Shown here: positions 8,358 through 16,940 of the stretch, piece after piece
Numbering within the stretch: the stretch's first letter is position 1
How the letters are laid out: every line of letters begins with the position of its first letter
NCBI GenBank assembly: GCA_013388605.1
Contig: JACAEY010000015.1
Location: 1 to 36,019, forward strand
Direction: 5' to 3'
Length of the DNA: 36,019 nt
Source: Nitrospirota bacterium
GTDB taxonomy: Bacteria; Nitrospirota; Thermodesulfovibrionia; Thermodesulfovibrionales; SM23-35
The notes under the pieces: generated by a model
Told to the model about the DNA's origin: nothing
The model's database searches: none
The model's input: the letters and a program-made list of their open reading frames with translations, nothing else
Translations under genes and position numbers: made by a program

Positions 8358-8402
8358 AAAAGTGAAGTAAATATTTAAAGGTAATAATATGGAGGTGTGG
8401 TG

Positions 8403-9368
8403 ATGAAAATTATGGTTACGGGCGGTGCTGGTTTCATAGGTTCTCATGTTGTTGATAAATATATTGCAGAAGGACATAAGGTTACAGTCGTTGACAATCT
8501 TTTCACAGGTGAAGAACAGAATATCAACCCCTCAGCAAAGTTTTATCTTATGGATATCAGATCAAACCTCTTAGAAGAAGTCTTTAAGATTGAAAAGCCA
8601 GAAATCGTTAATCATCATGCTGCTCAGATATCTGTTCCAGCCTCTGTAGAGGACCCTTTATTTGATGCAGGTGTAAATATCTTGGGATTATTAAACCTAT
8701 TGCAGTACTCTGTGAAGTATATGGTTAAAAAAATAATATTTATTTCCTCAGGTGGAGCAATATACGGAGAGGCAGATGTGTTCCCGACACCAGAGGATTA
8801 TCCACTCCGTCCATCTTCTCCATATGCCATTAGTAAATTAATCTCAGAATACTACCTGAATTTTTACAAGAAACAGTACGGTATCGATTTCACTGTCTTA
8901 AGGTATGCAAATATTTATGGGCCAAGGCAGGTGCCCCATGGAGAGGCAGGGGTTGTTTCAATCTTCATAGAGAAACTTTTAAAAGGAGAGAGCCCAACCA
9001 TTTACTTTCATGACGGAGAACCTGACGGCATGACCAGAGATTACTGTTATGTAGAAGATGTGGTCAAGGCAAACCTATTTGCCTTAGAAAAAGGCTCAGG
9101 CGAGATATTTAATATAGGTACGGGAAAAGGGACTCTTACCAAGGAACTTTATAGAAATATCTTAAATCTGATTAGGGTTTCAGGATATGCAAAAGAGGCA
9201 ATCTATGATGAACCTCATAGGGGGCCCGCAAGACCAGGTGACATAAAGAAGAGCTGTATTGATATCAAAAAGGCTCAAAATCTCCTTGGTTGGAAACCTG
9301 AGCATAACCTTTTATCAGGACTTGAAAATACTTTAAAGTGGTTTTTAGCAAAACATAGTACTGAATAG
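8403..9368 (+). CDS. GalE-like NAD-dependent nucleotide-sugar 4-epimerase
   Basis: Cytoplasmic extended short-chain dehydrogenase of 321 aa, probably interconverting UDP-glucose/UDP-galactose or the N-acetylated forms. Visible motifs are MVTGGAGFIGSHVVD (NAD binding), VDNLFTG, NHHAAQISVPASVEDP, the ISSGGAIYGE segment with the active-site Ser region, the catalytic YAISK, YANIYGPRQ and a late GWKPE. The SSGGAIYG form is common in bacterial and archaeal GalE relatives. UDP-GlcNAc 4-epimerase cannot be excluded without substrate-pocket modelling. I chose ATG 8403 because GGAGGT (8391-8396) is 6 nt upstream; GTG 8397 and 8400 are too close to it. It has its own promoter at 8328. The element at 9384 follows it. 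Confidence 0.85.
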   Translation: MKIMVTGGAGFIGSHVVDKYIAEGHKVTVVDNLFTGEEQNINPSAKFYLMDIRSNLLEEVFKIEKPEIVNHHAAQISVPASVEDPLFDAGVNILGLLNLLQYSVKYMVKKIIFISSGGAIYGEADVFPTPEDYPLRPSSPYAISKLISEYYLNFYKKQYGIDFTVLRYANIYGPRQVPHGEAGVVSIFIEKLLKGESPTIYFHDGEPDGMTRDYCYVEDVVKANLFALEKGSGEIFNIGTGKGTLTKELYRNILNLIRVSGYAKEAIYDEPHRGPARPGDIKKSCIDIKKAQNLLGWKPEHNLLSGLENTLKWFLAKHSTE

Positions 9369-9383
9369 TAATTGCGTTACGTT

Positions 9384-9610
9384 ACCGCCAAGAATACTCT
9401 ATAGAATGTATGAGTCTCAATTTCCGAACCAAAATAAACTACCTTTTATTATGTTTAAACCCTTTTCTGACTTAAATTTCTTTCCAAAATTTATAACTGA
9501 GACCTTCACTTCGACTTAGGTCTCATTGAGATTATCCGTGATTTGCTTAGAAAATCGAGCCTTATACCTGCTTTTTTCATAGTATAAAGTATAATTTTGG
9601 ACATATGTGA
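9384..9610 (+). mobile_element. MITE-like inverted-repeat element, copy 2 (about 227 bp)
   Basis: Non-coding element matching copy 3 end to end, apart from an insert present only in copy 3. Imperfect terminal inverted repeats are visible: the left block GTATGAGTCTCAATTTCCGAA (9408-9428) mirrors TTAGAAAATCGAGCCTTATAC (9547-9567), and the outer ends contain CCAAGAATACTCTATA and TATAATTTTGGACA. An internal hairpin GAGACC/GGTCTC (9499-9504 and 9519-9524) is conserved in copy 3. No transposase is encoded. The right end stops about 30 bp before gspE and is rich in -10-like sequence (TATAAT at 9590-9595). Confidence 0.7.
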
Positions 9611-9639
9611 TTGTGTTATAATTTTTAAAGGAGTAATAC

Positions 9640-11163
9640 TTGATAGATAAAATACGTTATTTAAAACCAGAAGAGTTACCAAAGGTTCCTATTGTTCTCG
9701 AGGGCATTTCTTCCCGTTTTATTCGCGAAAATAGAGTAATCCCTTTAGAGCTGAAGAATAGTATATTAAAGGTCTTAATGGCAAATCCGGGTGACAAAGC
9801 CACCATTGATGCACTCAGTGTAGCAACATCAGCAGATATCATAGTGTATAGCACCGATTTAGAGGTGCTTGATGAATATATTTCAAAGTTCTATGGACAG
9901 GAATCACAGAATATTAACAGGATAATCGAGGATATAGGTGAAAGGGGTCTTGAATTCCTTAGGGAGGAAGAAGAAGACATAGGTTATCTCAAAGACCTCG
10001 CCTCAGAAGCACCTATCATCAAGCTCGTTAACCTTTTTATAACAAGAGCTGTTGAGAGTAGGGCAAGTGATGTCCATATAGAGCCCTTCGAAGATGAGCT
10101 GAAGATAAGGTATCGTATTGACGGTGTGCTTCATGATGTCGAAACAGCACCTAAAAAACTTCAGGCTGCGATTGTGTCAAGGATTAAGATAATGGCAAAG
10201 ATGAACATTGCTGAGAGAAGATTACCACAGGATGGACGAATAAGGCTCAAAATAGGGGAAAAAGAGATAGACATAAGGGTCTCAACTATTCCTGTCCTAT
10301 ACGGTGAAAGTGTAGTGATGAGGCTCTTAGATAAGGAAGGGATTGTTATAGACCTTGATCTCCTTGGATTCTCTCAACAGACTCTTTTTGCATTTAACCA
10401 ACTTATCAAGAAACCTAATGGCATAATACTCGTTACAGGACCAACAGGGAGTGGGAAGACCACAACTTTATACGGGGCATTACAGAAGATAAACTCTCCT
10501 GACAAAAAGATAATAACAGTTGAAGACCCTGTTGAATACCAGTTAAAAGGGGTTAATCAGATTCAGGTGAAACCCCAGATAGGACTGAACTTTGCCAACA
10601 CCTTGAGGCATATAGTTAGACAGGACCCTGATATAATTATGATAGGAGAGATAAGAGACCTGGAGACTGCTGAGATTGCAATACAATCGGCCCTAACTGG
10701 ACATCTTGTCTTTTCAACATTACATACAAATGATGCTCCCAGTGCAATAACAAGACTTCTCGACATGGGTGTTGAAAATTTTCTTCTCTCATCAACCATA
10801 AGGGGTATACTTGCTCAGAGGCTTGTCAGGGTTATATGTCCTTCATGTAAAGAAATGGATCCATCAACAGCGGATAAAGAAGAATTAGACATCCTCGGAA
10901 TAGGAAGCGATTCACCCCTCTTCAGAGGAAGGAGATGCGAGAAATGCGCTTTTACAGGTTATTATGGCAGAACAGGAATTTTTGAACTACTCGTTGTTAT
11001 TGATGATATACGCAAATTGATTCTGAAAAAAGCAGATTCTAACCAGATAAGGGAAATGGCAAGAAGACATGGAATGAAGGCCCTACTTGAAGACGGGTCA
11101 ATAAAAGTGAAGACGGGGATAACTACCCTCAGCGAAGTCCTAAGGGTTACACAGGAGACATAG
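9640..11163 (+). CDS. gspE: Type II secretion ATPase GspE
   Basis: Cytoplasmic hexameric ATPase that powers pseudopilus assembly, 507 aa. The N-terminal GspE/MshE-type domain is followed by the arginine-rich RASDVHIEPFEDELKIRYR segment, Walker A GPTGSGKTT (about 267-275), an Asp box around EDPVEYQL, Walker B/His box DPDIIMIGEIRDLETA and TGHLVFSTLHTNDA, and a four-cysteine zinc motif (ICPSCK near 400, CEKC near 433) typical of GspE and PilB. The start is TTG 9640 with AAAGGAG 6-7 nt upstream. It heads the gsp operon; gspF begins on the base after its stop. PilB is the alternative family, but the following H-I-J-K-L-M-C genes make GspE the better call. A TATAAT box at 9617-9622 lies just upstream. 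Confidence 0.93.
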   Translation: MIDKIRYLKPEELPKVPIVLEGISSRFIRENRVIPLELKNSILKVLMANPGDKATIDALSVATSADIIVYSTDLEVLDEYISKFYGQESQNINRIIEDIGERGLEFLREEEEDIGYLKDLASEAPIIKLVNLFITRAVESRASDVHIEPFEDELKIRYRIDGVLHDVETAPKKLQAAIVSRIKIMAKMNIAERRLPQDGRIRLKIGEKEIDIRVSTIPVLYGESVVMRLLDKEGIVIDLDLLGFSQQTLFAFNQLIKKPNGIILVTGPTGSGKTTTLYGALQKINSPDKKIITVEDPVEYQLKGVNQIQVKPQIGLNFANTLRHIVRQDPDIIMIGEIRDLETAEIAIQSALTGHLVFSTLHTNDAPSAITRLLDMGVENFLLSSTIRGILAQRLVRVICPSCKEMDPSTADKEELDILGIGSDSPLFRGRRCEKCAFTGYYGRTGIFELLVVIDDIRKLILKKADSNQIREMARRHGMKALLEDGSIKVKTGITTLSEVLRVTQET

Positions 11164-12357
11164 TTGGCTATATTTTCATATAGGGCTACTACACTTGAAG
11201 GGACAATTGTTGAGGGGGTTATAGAAGCAATTGATGAGAAGACCGCTATTGAAAGACTGAAAAATACAGGTATAATCCCTTTAAAGGTTTCTGCACCCAA
11301 AGAGGGCTTTGGGAGAAGGCTAACATTCAGGTCAGCAAAAAATGACCTTTTGACATTCACAACAGAACTATCAGCACTTCTTGGTGCTGGACTACCAATA
11401 GATAGAAGCCTTAATATCCTTTCTGAGATATCCGAAAGTAGAGAAATCAAAGAGATTATCCAATCCATTCTAAGGTCGATAAGAGAAGGCAGTTCTTTTT
11501 CCGATGCAATCGCTAAACATCCGAAATTATTCCCGAGACTTTATGTAAGTATGATAAGGGCTGGCGAGGCTGGCGGAGTTCTTGATGTTGTTCTGGACAA
11601 ACTGAATGAATTTCTTGAATCGAGTAAAGAATTAAAAGAGCATATTTTTTCAGCAATGATCTATCCAATAATACTGACTGTAGCAGGTGGAATATCTATC
11701 ATTATTTTGTTAACTTATGTTCTTCCAAAATTTTCAGCTATCTTTGATGAACTTGGAGGCTCACTGCCACTTTCAACACAAATCATCCTTACTTTCAGTA
11801 ATACCCTGAAGTCATACTGGTGGATTGCATTACTATCCATAATCGCATCCTGGCTGTTTTTTAAGAACTATATAAAATCTGAAAGAGGAAGATATAAGTG
11901 GGATTCTTTAAAACTCAAGTTAATGGGGGATGTTATTAAGAAGCTTGAGACAGCAAGGTTCTGTAGGACACTCGGGACACTATTAAAAAGTGGTGTCCCG
12001 CTTCTTCAGGCATTAAGTAATGCCAAAGAGGTTATCAGCAATCAGATAATCGCCTCTGCTATCGATGGTGTTCTGAAAGGTGCAAAAGAAGGTAAGGGGA
12101 TAACAATCCCATTGTCTAATGCAAATGTCTTCCCACCACTTGCACTCTCTATGATAAAAGTAGGAGAAGAAACAGGACAACTGGACACCATGCTTATGAA
12201 AGTCGCAGTAACGTATGAAAGAAACCTTAGGGTCGCAGTTAAGAGGTTAATGGGACTATTTGAGCCTGCCCTTATTCTTACAATGGGGCTAATTATTGGT
12301 TTCATCGTTATCTCTATGCTTATGGCAATCTTCACTATGACAGAACTTCCATTTTAG
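11164..12357 (+). CDS. gspF: Type II secretion inner-membrane platform protein GspF
   Basis: Polytopic inner-membrane protein of 397 aa that anchors the GspE motor and the pseudopilus base. The N-terminus (IFSYRATTLEGTIVEGVIEA) is typical. Two T2SF domains are seen: about 65-190 (TTELSALLGAGLPIDRSLNIL) and about 265-390 (CRTLGTLLKSGVPLLQALSN). Membrane segments follow each, including MIYPIILTVAGGISIIILL and the C-terminal ALILTMGLIIGFIVISMLMA. The start is TTG 11164, directly after the gspE TAG, with AGGAG about 7 nt upstream. Length is normal for GspF. Confidence 0.93.
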   Translation: MAIFSYRATTLEGTIVEGVIEAIDEKTAIERLKNTGIIPLKVSAPKEGFGRRLTFRSAKNDLLTFTTELSALLGAGLPIDRSLNILSEISESREIKEIIQSILRSIREGSSFSDAIAKHPKLFPRLYVSMIRAGEAGGVLDVVLDKLNEFLESSKELKEHIFSAMIYPIILTVAGGISIIILLTYVLPKFSAIFDELGGSLPLSTQIILTFSNTLKSYWWIALLSIIASWLFFKNYIKSERGRYKWDSLKLKLMGDVIKKLETARFCRTLGTLLKSGVPLLQALSNAKEVISNQIIASAIDGVLKGAKEGKGITIPLSNANVFPPLALSMIKVGEETGQLDTMLMKVAVTYERNLRVAVKRLMGLFEPALILTMGLIIGFIVISMLMAIFTMTELPF

Positions 12358-12366
12358 TGATGGTTG

Positions 12367-12807
12367 ATGAGAATTGAGGATAAATCAGGGTTTACGCTTC
12401 TTGAGGTAATACTTGTGCTATTTATAATTTCTCTTGTATTCGGAATGGCGACCATATTTTTTAGTAATACGATGCCTTCAAATAAGCTCAATGCGACAGC
12501 AAGGGAGATATCAGCAGCAATAAGGTATGCCAGAACTCTTGCGCTTGTTAACAACGAAAAACAGACACTCACAATAGACCTCGATTCAAGATTTTATGGG
12601 ATAGAAGGCAGTTTGGGTAAAAATATTCCCAATGATATAAATATCAAGATAATAGACCCATTATTAGGAGACGTTGTTAAAGGAAAATATTCTTTCTCCT
12701 TTTACGAGAGCGGTGGGATAGAAGGTGGAACAATTGTCCTCTCTATAAAAAAGAAGATAGTAAATATTGAGCTTGACCCAGTTGTCGGCTCAGTGATCAT
12801 AAGATGA
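12367..12807 (+). CDS. gspH: Minor pseudopilin GspH
   Basis: Pseudopilin of 146 aa. A short leader ends in KSG, followed by the prepilin peptidase site and FTLLEVILVLFIISLVFG, with Glu at mature position 5 and one membrane helix. The stretch ISAAIRYARTLALVNNEKQT resembles the GspH/FimT pattern (IRYARSLALxxxxPVTL). The protein is far shorter than GspK and lacks the GspG C-terminal Gly/Asp calcium-site pattern, so I call it H rather than G. A TTG at 12364 is an alternative start one codon earlier. It overlaps gspI by four bases. No gspG lies between gspF and this gene, which is where it would normally sit. Confidence 0.8.
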   Translation: MRIEDKSGFTLLEVILVLFIISLVFGMATIFFSNTMPSNKLNATAREISAAIRYARTLALVNNEKQTLTIDLDSRFYGIEGSLGKNIPNDINIKIIDPLLGDVVKGKYSFSFYESGGIEGGTIVLSIKKKIVNIELDPVVGSVIIR

Positions 12808-13187
12808 AAAATAAGGGCGGATTCACACTTCTCGAGATTCTTGTAGCCCTTTCAATACTTGGTATTGCAATAACAGTATTGCTTCAGCTATTTTCTGCAA
12901 ATCTAAGATCTCTTTCTGCTTCAGAAGAATATGTCTTTGCTGTTTCTAAGGCTGAAGCGAGAATGAGAGAGATACTTGACGATAAAGACTTATCGGAGAA
13001 AACATGGAGTGAGATAACCGATGATGGATACAGGATAGATGTATCAATAACCGAAGGACTTAAAGACAGGACTGACAACCTGCAGGTCAGGGTATTTGAA
13101 GTTATATTAACTGTTTCATGGGCAAAGAATACTAAGAATAAGTCTATGACACTGAGGACAATGAAGGTTATGAATAAAAAGATATGA
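12804..13187 (+). CDS. gspI: Minor pseudopilin GspI
   Basis: Pseudopilin of 127 aa with the leader MKNKG, the cleavage site before FTLLEILVALSILGIAITVL, and Glu at mature position 5. Length and the alanine-rich early helix fit GspI, a component of the pseudopilus tip complex with J and K. The ATG overlaps the gspH stop (ATGA). gspJ begins 1 bp after its stop. The assignment within the pseudopilin set rests mainly on gene order and size. Confidence 0.8.
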   Translation: MKNKGGFTLLEILVALSILGIAITVLLQLFSANLRSLSASEEYVFAVSKAEARMREILDDKDLSEKTWSEITDDGYRIDVSITEGLKDRTDNLQVRVFEVILTVSWAKNTKNKSMTLRTMKVMNKKI

Positions 13188-13188
13188 A

Positions 13189-13884
13189 ATGCTTAATTTA
13201 AGATTCAAAGTTCAAAATTCAAAATTAAAAAAATATTATCCAATTTGTGATTGCAATAGGGGGCTTACACTCCTTGAACTTCTTATCTCTATTGTAATCC
13301 TCGTTATAATAATATTAATTATAGCCGGCGCAATGAGGCTGGGGTTCCGTTCTGTTGACGCAGGTGAAAAAAAGACAGAGTCTCTCGAGAGGTTCAGGAC
13401 ATCTTTAAATATTATTAACTCTCAGATTCAGTCTCTCCTTCCAATCACCTATAGTGAAGAAGGTACCCAGGAATCCAATTTCACTGGAAGCAGACAATCA
13501 ATGCACTTTACTACTAACTATTCACTCTGGGGTATTCAGAAAGGCTCTGTAGAGGTCTCATATGATATCTCTTCTGAAGAAAATGGTAAACAAGTTTTAT
13601 CAGCTTCTGAGAATATTATGGTAACGGAAGGCAGTACAACAGAAGAGAGTAAAGTTGTAAAACTTTTAGACGCTTTTGATGAGATATATTTTGATTATTT
13701 TTACAAAGACCCTACTAAAGAAGAAGGTGAGTGGGTTGAGGAATGGACAGATACCTTAAATCTACCAGAAAAAATACGTCTCCATCTTGTCAATGGCAAA
13801 AGAGATTTTGCCTTTATAATCCCCATTCGGGTGAGGGTATCAATTGCACATGCAAAAACAGAACTTTCTGAAGGTGAAGAATAA
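13189..13884 (+). CDS. gspJ: Minor pseudopilin GspJ
   Basis: Pseudopilin of 231 aa. The class III signal is CNRG before LTLLELLISIVILVIIILII, with Glu at +5. The larger size and RFRTSLNIINSQIQSLLPI region fit GspJ of the tip complex. Odd feature: the leader is about 25 residues, much longer than in H and I, and part of it (RFKVQNSKLK) is encoded by a simple repeat of TTCAAARTTCAAAATTC units. There is no other start codon between the ATG at 13189 and the cleavage site. The ribosome site is weak, and the gene begins 1 bp after gspI, so coupling is likely. Confidence 0.82.
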   Translation: MLNLRFKVQNSKLKKYYPICDCNRGLTLLELLISIVILVIIILIIAGAMRLGFRSVDAGEKKTESLERFRTSLNIINSQIQSLLPITYSEEGTQESNFTGSRQSMHFTTNYSLWGIQKGSVEVSYDISSEENGKQVLSASENIMVTEGSTTEESKVVKLLDAFDEIYFDYFYKDPTKEEGEWVEEWTDTLNLPEKIRLHLVNGKRDFAFIIPIRVRVSIAHAKTELSEGEE

Positions 13885-13885
13885 G

Positions 13886-14857
13886 ATGAGATTAATTTCT
13901 CAGAAAGGAATAGCACTTCTAATGATTCTCTGGATAATGACAATCCTTATGGTAATCGCAATGTCTTTTTCATCCATGACAAAGACTGAGACTTATTCCA
14001 CACTTTCTTTTAAAGAAGGAGCAGAAAAGAGATTTCTTGCAGAGGCTGGTATTGAAAGAGCCATAATGGAGCTATTTTACAGAATACAGAATATCGGTAT
14101 GATGGTAACCTTTGAAGGAAGTGAGTTATGGAAAATAGATGGAACTCTCTATAAAGGTCAGTTAGGAGATGGGAATTATTCAGTCAGGATAATGGATGAA
14201 TCAGGAAAAATCGATATAAACATAATAACAGATGCTAACTCAGATATCTTAAGGAATCTTCTAAAGAATCTGGAGATTCCTGAAGATGATGCTAATACAA
14301 TTGTAGATTGTATACTTGACTGGAAAGATGCAGATGACCTGCTTCATCTCAATGGTGCTGAGGATGATTATTATATGTCTTTACCAAATCCATATAAAAC
14401 AAAAAATGCAAATTTTGATACATTAGAAGAACTTTTACTCGTTAAAGGAATCACACAGGAGATATTATATGGGGATAAAGAGCGAAGGGGGTTAATAGAG
14501 TTTATTACAATCAATTCAAACAGAAGTCAGATTAACATTAATGCAGCTCCAAAAGAGGTTCTTATGGCACTCCCCGGAATGACCCCTGAAATTGCAGATG
14601 CCATAATAGATTATAGGGGAGAGAAAGAGATTTTAAACATAGCAGAGGTTCAGCCGATACTCGGTGCAAACTATAGTCTTATATCACGTTATATCAGTGC
14701 AGGAAGCTCAAATACCTTTAGCATAGATTCTGTTGGTTACAAGGAAAATGAAAAAGCAGGCTTTGGAATTAAATCAATTGTTATAATTGAGGGGAATAAT
14801 CAATATAGATATATTTATTATAAGAGTCCTGCTATCATAAAAAAATGGCAGCAATAA
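13886..14857 (+). CDS. gspK: Pseudopilus tip protein GspK
   Basis: Largest minor pseudopilin, 323 aa from the ATG at 13886. The N-terminus MRLISQKG precedes IALLMILWIMTILMVIAMSF and lacks the Glu at +5, as usual for GspK, which caps the pseudopilus. A central helical domain holds DWKDADD-type and helix-hairpin-helix-like segments, then ININAAPKEVLMALPGM and IADAIIDYRG, all typical of GspK. The in-frame extension to 13844 was rejected because it overlaps gspJ and the ATG at 13886 has AAGGTGA about 9 nt upstream. It overlaps gspL by 13 bp. Confidence 0.88.
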   Translation: MRLISQKGIALLMILWIMTILMVIAMSFSSMTKTETYSTLSFKEGAEKRFLAEAGIERAIMELFYRIQNIGMMVTFEGSELWKIDGTLYKGQLGDGNYSVRIMDESGKIDINIITDANSDILRNLLKNLEIPEDDANTIVDCILDWKDADDLLHLNGAEDDYYMSLPNPYKTKNANFDTLEELLLVKGITQEILYGDKERRGLIEFITINSNRSQININAAPKEVLMALPGMTPEIADAIIDYRGEKEILNIAEVQPILGANYSLISRYISAGSSNTFSIDSVGYKENEKAGFGIKSIVIIEGNNQYRYIYYKSPAIIKKWQQ

Positions 14858-16401
14858 CAACCATTAAGAAATTTGTTTCAATCACCTCTGATTCTGCTAC
14901 AAAACTGAAGAGGATTGGAAAGCCTCTCTGGCATGTCCTTACCTTCAGTCCTGCTGATGAGAGGATTTTACCTCAAAAAGCTATTTGTGCTAACATTGAA
15001 AAAGGAAAACTTTCAGTTCTCTATGCATCAAGACTCCTCTCTAAGATTAAAATAAAAGGGTACATAAAATATCCATTTGAAGAAGACAGGTACCCTACTC
15101 CTGAGGGATTTGCTTCCTCCCTATCTTTAGCGATTAATAACTTGGATGCAAGAACTGCTTATGTGGTTTTGAGTATTCCAAAGGCATGGGCTGTTATAAA
15201 GACTGCGGAGTTTCCTTCAACTATAAGAGAAAATCTTTCTAATGCTGTCTCTTATGAGTTGGACAGGCTTACTCCATTCAATATAGATGATGCTTTATAC
15301 GACTTTAGGATATTAAAGGAGGATACAGATAAACTTACCCTTCTAATAATGGCTGCTAAGGTCGATTTAATAAAACCTTATATAGATGCTCTCAAAGAAA
15401 GAGGTATTGATATCAAAAGGGTTACTGTCAGTCTTTCATCTATAGGAACCCTATGTAGCTACTTTTATGAAAAAGGAGATATCATCTTTATTGAAGTTCA
15501 TAAAAATGAATATGAAGGTGGTTTTTTAAATAATGGTTCAGTTGTTGAGACATTTACAGGTAGTTTTTCTACAAAAGATGAGAAATTGAAACCTGATATA
15601 ATTTTGTCAGAAATTACTCCGTTAGTAGATACCTTTAAAAATGAAGGGAAAAGACCACAGATCGTCATTCTTATAAAAGGAAATAGTTTTGATTTTGAAA
15701 ATGAATTAAAATCAAAGCTAAATCTACCGATAAAGATCTTAACTGAGAAAGACCTCAAGATCAAATCTTCAGAGCCTTTGAAAGATATTTCTTATGCATC
15801 ACTCGGAGGCATAATAGAATCTCTCTGGCCAAAATCCAAGGGATTAAACCTCCTGAAAAAAGGAATCCATGAAAGGCAGAAGACACCTTTTGTTCTAACA
15901 GCATTACTTATTCTAATAATCTTGGGCATGTATGCCCTTTATATGCTTGCCCCTTTACGGATAGAGAAGAAAAGGCTTGAAGAGATTGATTACCAGATAA
16001 GTCTTAGAAGAGAGGATGTCAAAAAGATTGAGGCACTGAAAAAAGAGATAGATTCGATTAACGAGGAAGTCTCAACAATAAGAAATTTTAAGAGGAATAA
16101 GCCTTTAGTTTTGGATATACTTAAAGAGCTCACAAATATACTACCTGAGACTGCCTGGTTGACGAGGGTCAGGATTATAGAATCCGCAGTTGAGATTGAG
16201 GGATATGCAAGCTCAGCAACAGGGCTTCTTTCAAAGCTTGAGGCTTCTAAGTATTTCAGGAGGGCTGAATTTGCATCTCCTACTTTCAGAGATACAAGAC
16301 AGAATGCTGACAGATTTATAATAAAGATGGAGATAGAAGGTATTAAAAAGGAAGTGATAAAAAAGCCATCTCTTGAAGAGCCGGAAGATGAAGAAGAGTA
16401 A
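14845..16401 (+). CDS. gspL: Type II secretion protein GspL (PilM-PilN-like fusion)
   Basis: Inner-membrane scaffold protein of 518 aa that links GspE to GspM and the pseudopilus. Residues about 40-335 resemble the actin-like PilM/GspL cytoplasmic domain (AYVVLSIPKAWAVIKTAEFP, LSNAVSYELDRLTPFNIDDA). One membrane helix lies at about 350-372 (FVLTALLILIILGMYALYM). A coiled-coil follows (EEIDYQISLRREDVKKIEAL), then a PilN-like ferredoxin-fold periplasmic domain (VLDILKELTNILPETAWLTR to SKLEASKYFRRAEF). Such a fused PilM/PilN arrangement is the usual GspL architecture. It overlaps gspK and gspM at its ends, implying translational coupling. Confidence 0.88.
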   Translation: MAAITTIKKFVSITSDSATKLKRIGKPLWHVLTFSPADERILPQKAICANIEKGKLSVLYASRLLSKIKIKGYIKYPFEEDRYPTPEGFASSLSLAINNLDARTAYVVLSIPKAWAVIKTAEFPSTIRENLSNAVSYELDRLTPFNIDDALYDFRILKEDTDKLTLLIMAAKVDLIKPYIDALKERGIDIKRVTVSLSSIGTLCSYFYEKGDIIFIEVHKNEYEGGFLNNGSVVETFTGSFSTKDEKLKPDIILSEITPLVDTFKNEGKRPQIVILIKGNSFDFENELKSKLNLPIKILTEKDLKIKSSEPLKDISYASLGGIIESLWPKSKGLNLLKKGIHERQKTPFVLTALLILIILGMYALYMLAPLRIEKKRLEEIDYQISLRREDVKKIEALKKEIDSINEEVSTIRNFKRNKPLVLDILKELTNILPETAWLTRVRIIESAVEIEGYASSATGLLSKLEASKYFRRAEFASPTFRDTRQNADRFIIKMEIEGIKKEVIKKPSLEEPEDEEE

Positions 16402-16939
16402 GATATTCATTTTTTCCGTACCTCTTATGATTATCCTTGCTGGATTCCTCATATACCAGTATGGGTATCTAAGGATACAATCAGAAATAGCCTCTATTAA
16501 AGAGGAGCAGGAAATCAAGACAAGGACACTCGAAAAATATATCAATCTTATCTCGGAGAAGCCCCAACTTGAAAAGAGATTTAGTGCGCTGAGGGATGCA
16601 AGAAAAGCTGATGACTCAAAACTAATAGAGGGACAAACCCCTTCTCTCGCAGCAGCCCAGTTACAAGAGATAGTCAAAAGCTCCATTACAGGAAGAGGTG
16701 GAACAATATCGAGCGAAAGAGTCGGAAAACAGGAAGACCTCGGTAAATTCAAGGTAATAAGCGTAAGTGTGGATTCTGTTATACATGATTCAAGGGCACT
16801 AAGTGAAATAATCTATTCAATCGAAACACGCACCCCTTATCTTGTTATCAAAGAACTTGATACAAGGATAAAAAATTATAGGGATCCGAGGGATCTTATG
16901 GTAAAATTAGATGTAGAAGCATTAACAGCAGGAAAATAA
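16388..16939 (+). CDS. gspM: Type II secretion protein GspM (PilO-like)
   Basis: Inner-membrane protein of 183 aa, the partner of GspL. One N-terminal membrane helix (IFIFSVPLMIILAGFLIYQY) is followed by a coiled-coil (SEIASIKEEQEIKTRTLEKY) and a PilO/GspM-like ferredoxin fold containing AAAQLQEIVKSSI and LSEIIYSIETRTPYLVIKEL. I chose ATG 16388, with GAAGAG about 7 nt upstream; a TTG at 16373 would add five residues. It overlaps the gspL end by 14 bp and is followed by gspC after 1 bp. Confidence 0.85.
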   Translation: MKKSKIFIFSVPLMIILAGFLIYQYGYLRIQSEIASIKEEQEIKTRTLEKYINLISEKPQLEKRFSALRDARKADDSKLIEGQTPSLAAAQLQEIVKSSITGRGGTISSERVGKQEDLGKFKVISVSVDSVIHDSRALSEIIYSIETRTPYLVIKELDTRIKNYRDPRDLMVKLDVEALTAGK

Positions 16940-16940
16940 G

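Noticed and set aside
12367-12807. GspG (major pseudopilin)
   Set aside because: The IRYARTLALVNNEKQT block and the lack of the C-terminal GspG pattern favour GspH, although a profile search would be decisive.
13844-13885. Upstream start for gspK
   Set aside because: It overlaps gspJ and pushes the prepilin-like signal 14 residues inward; ATG 13886 has the better ribosome site.
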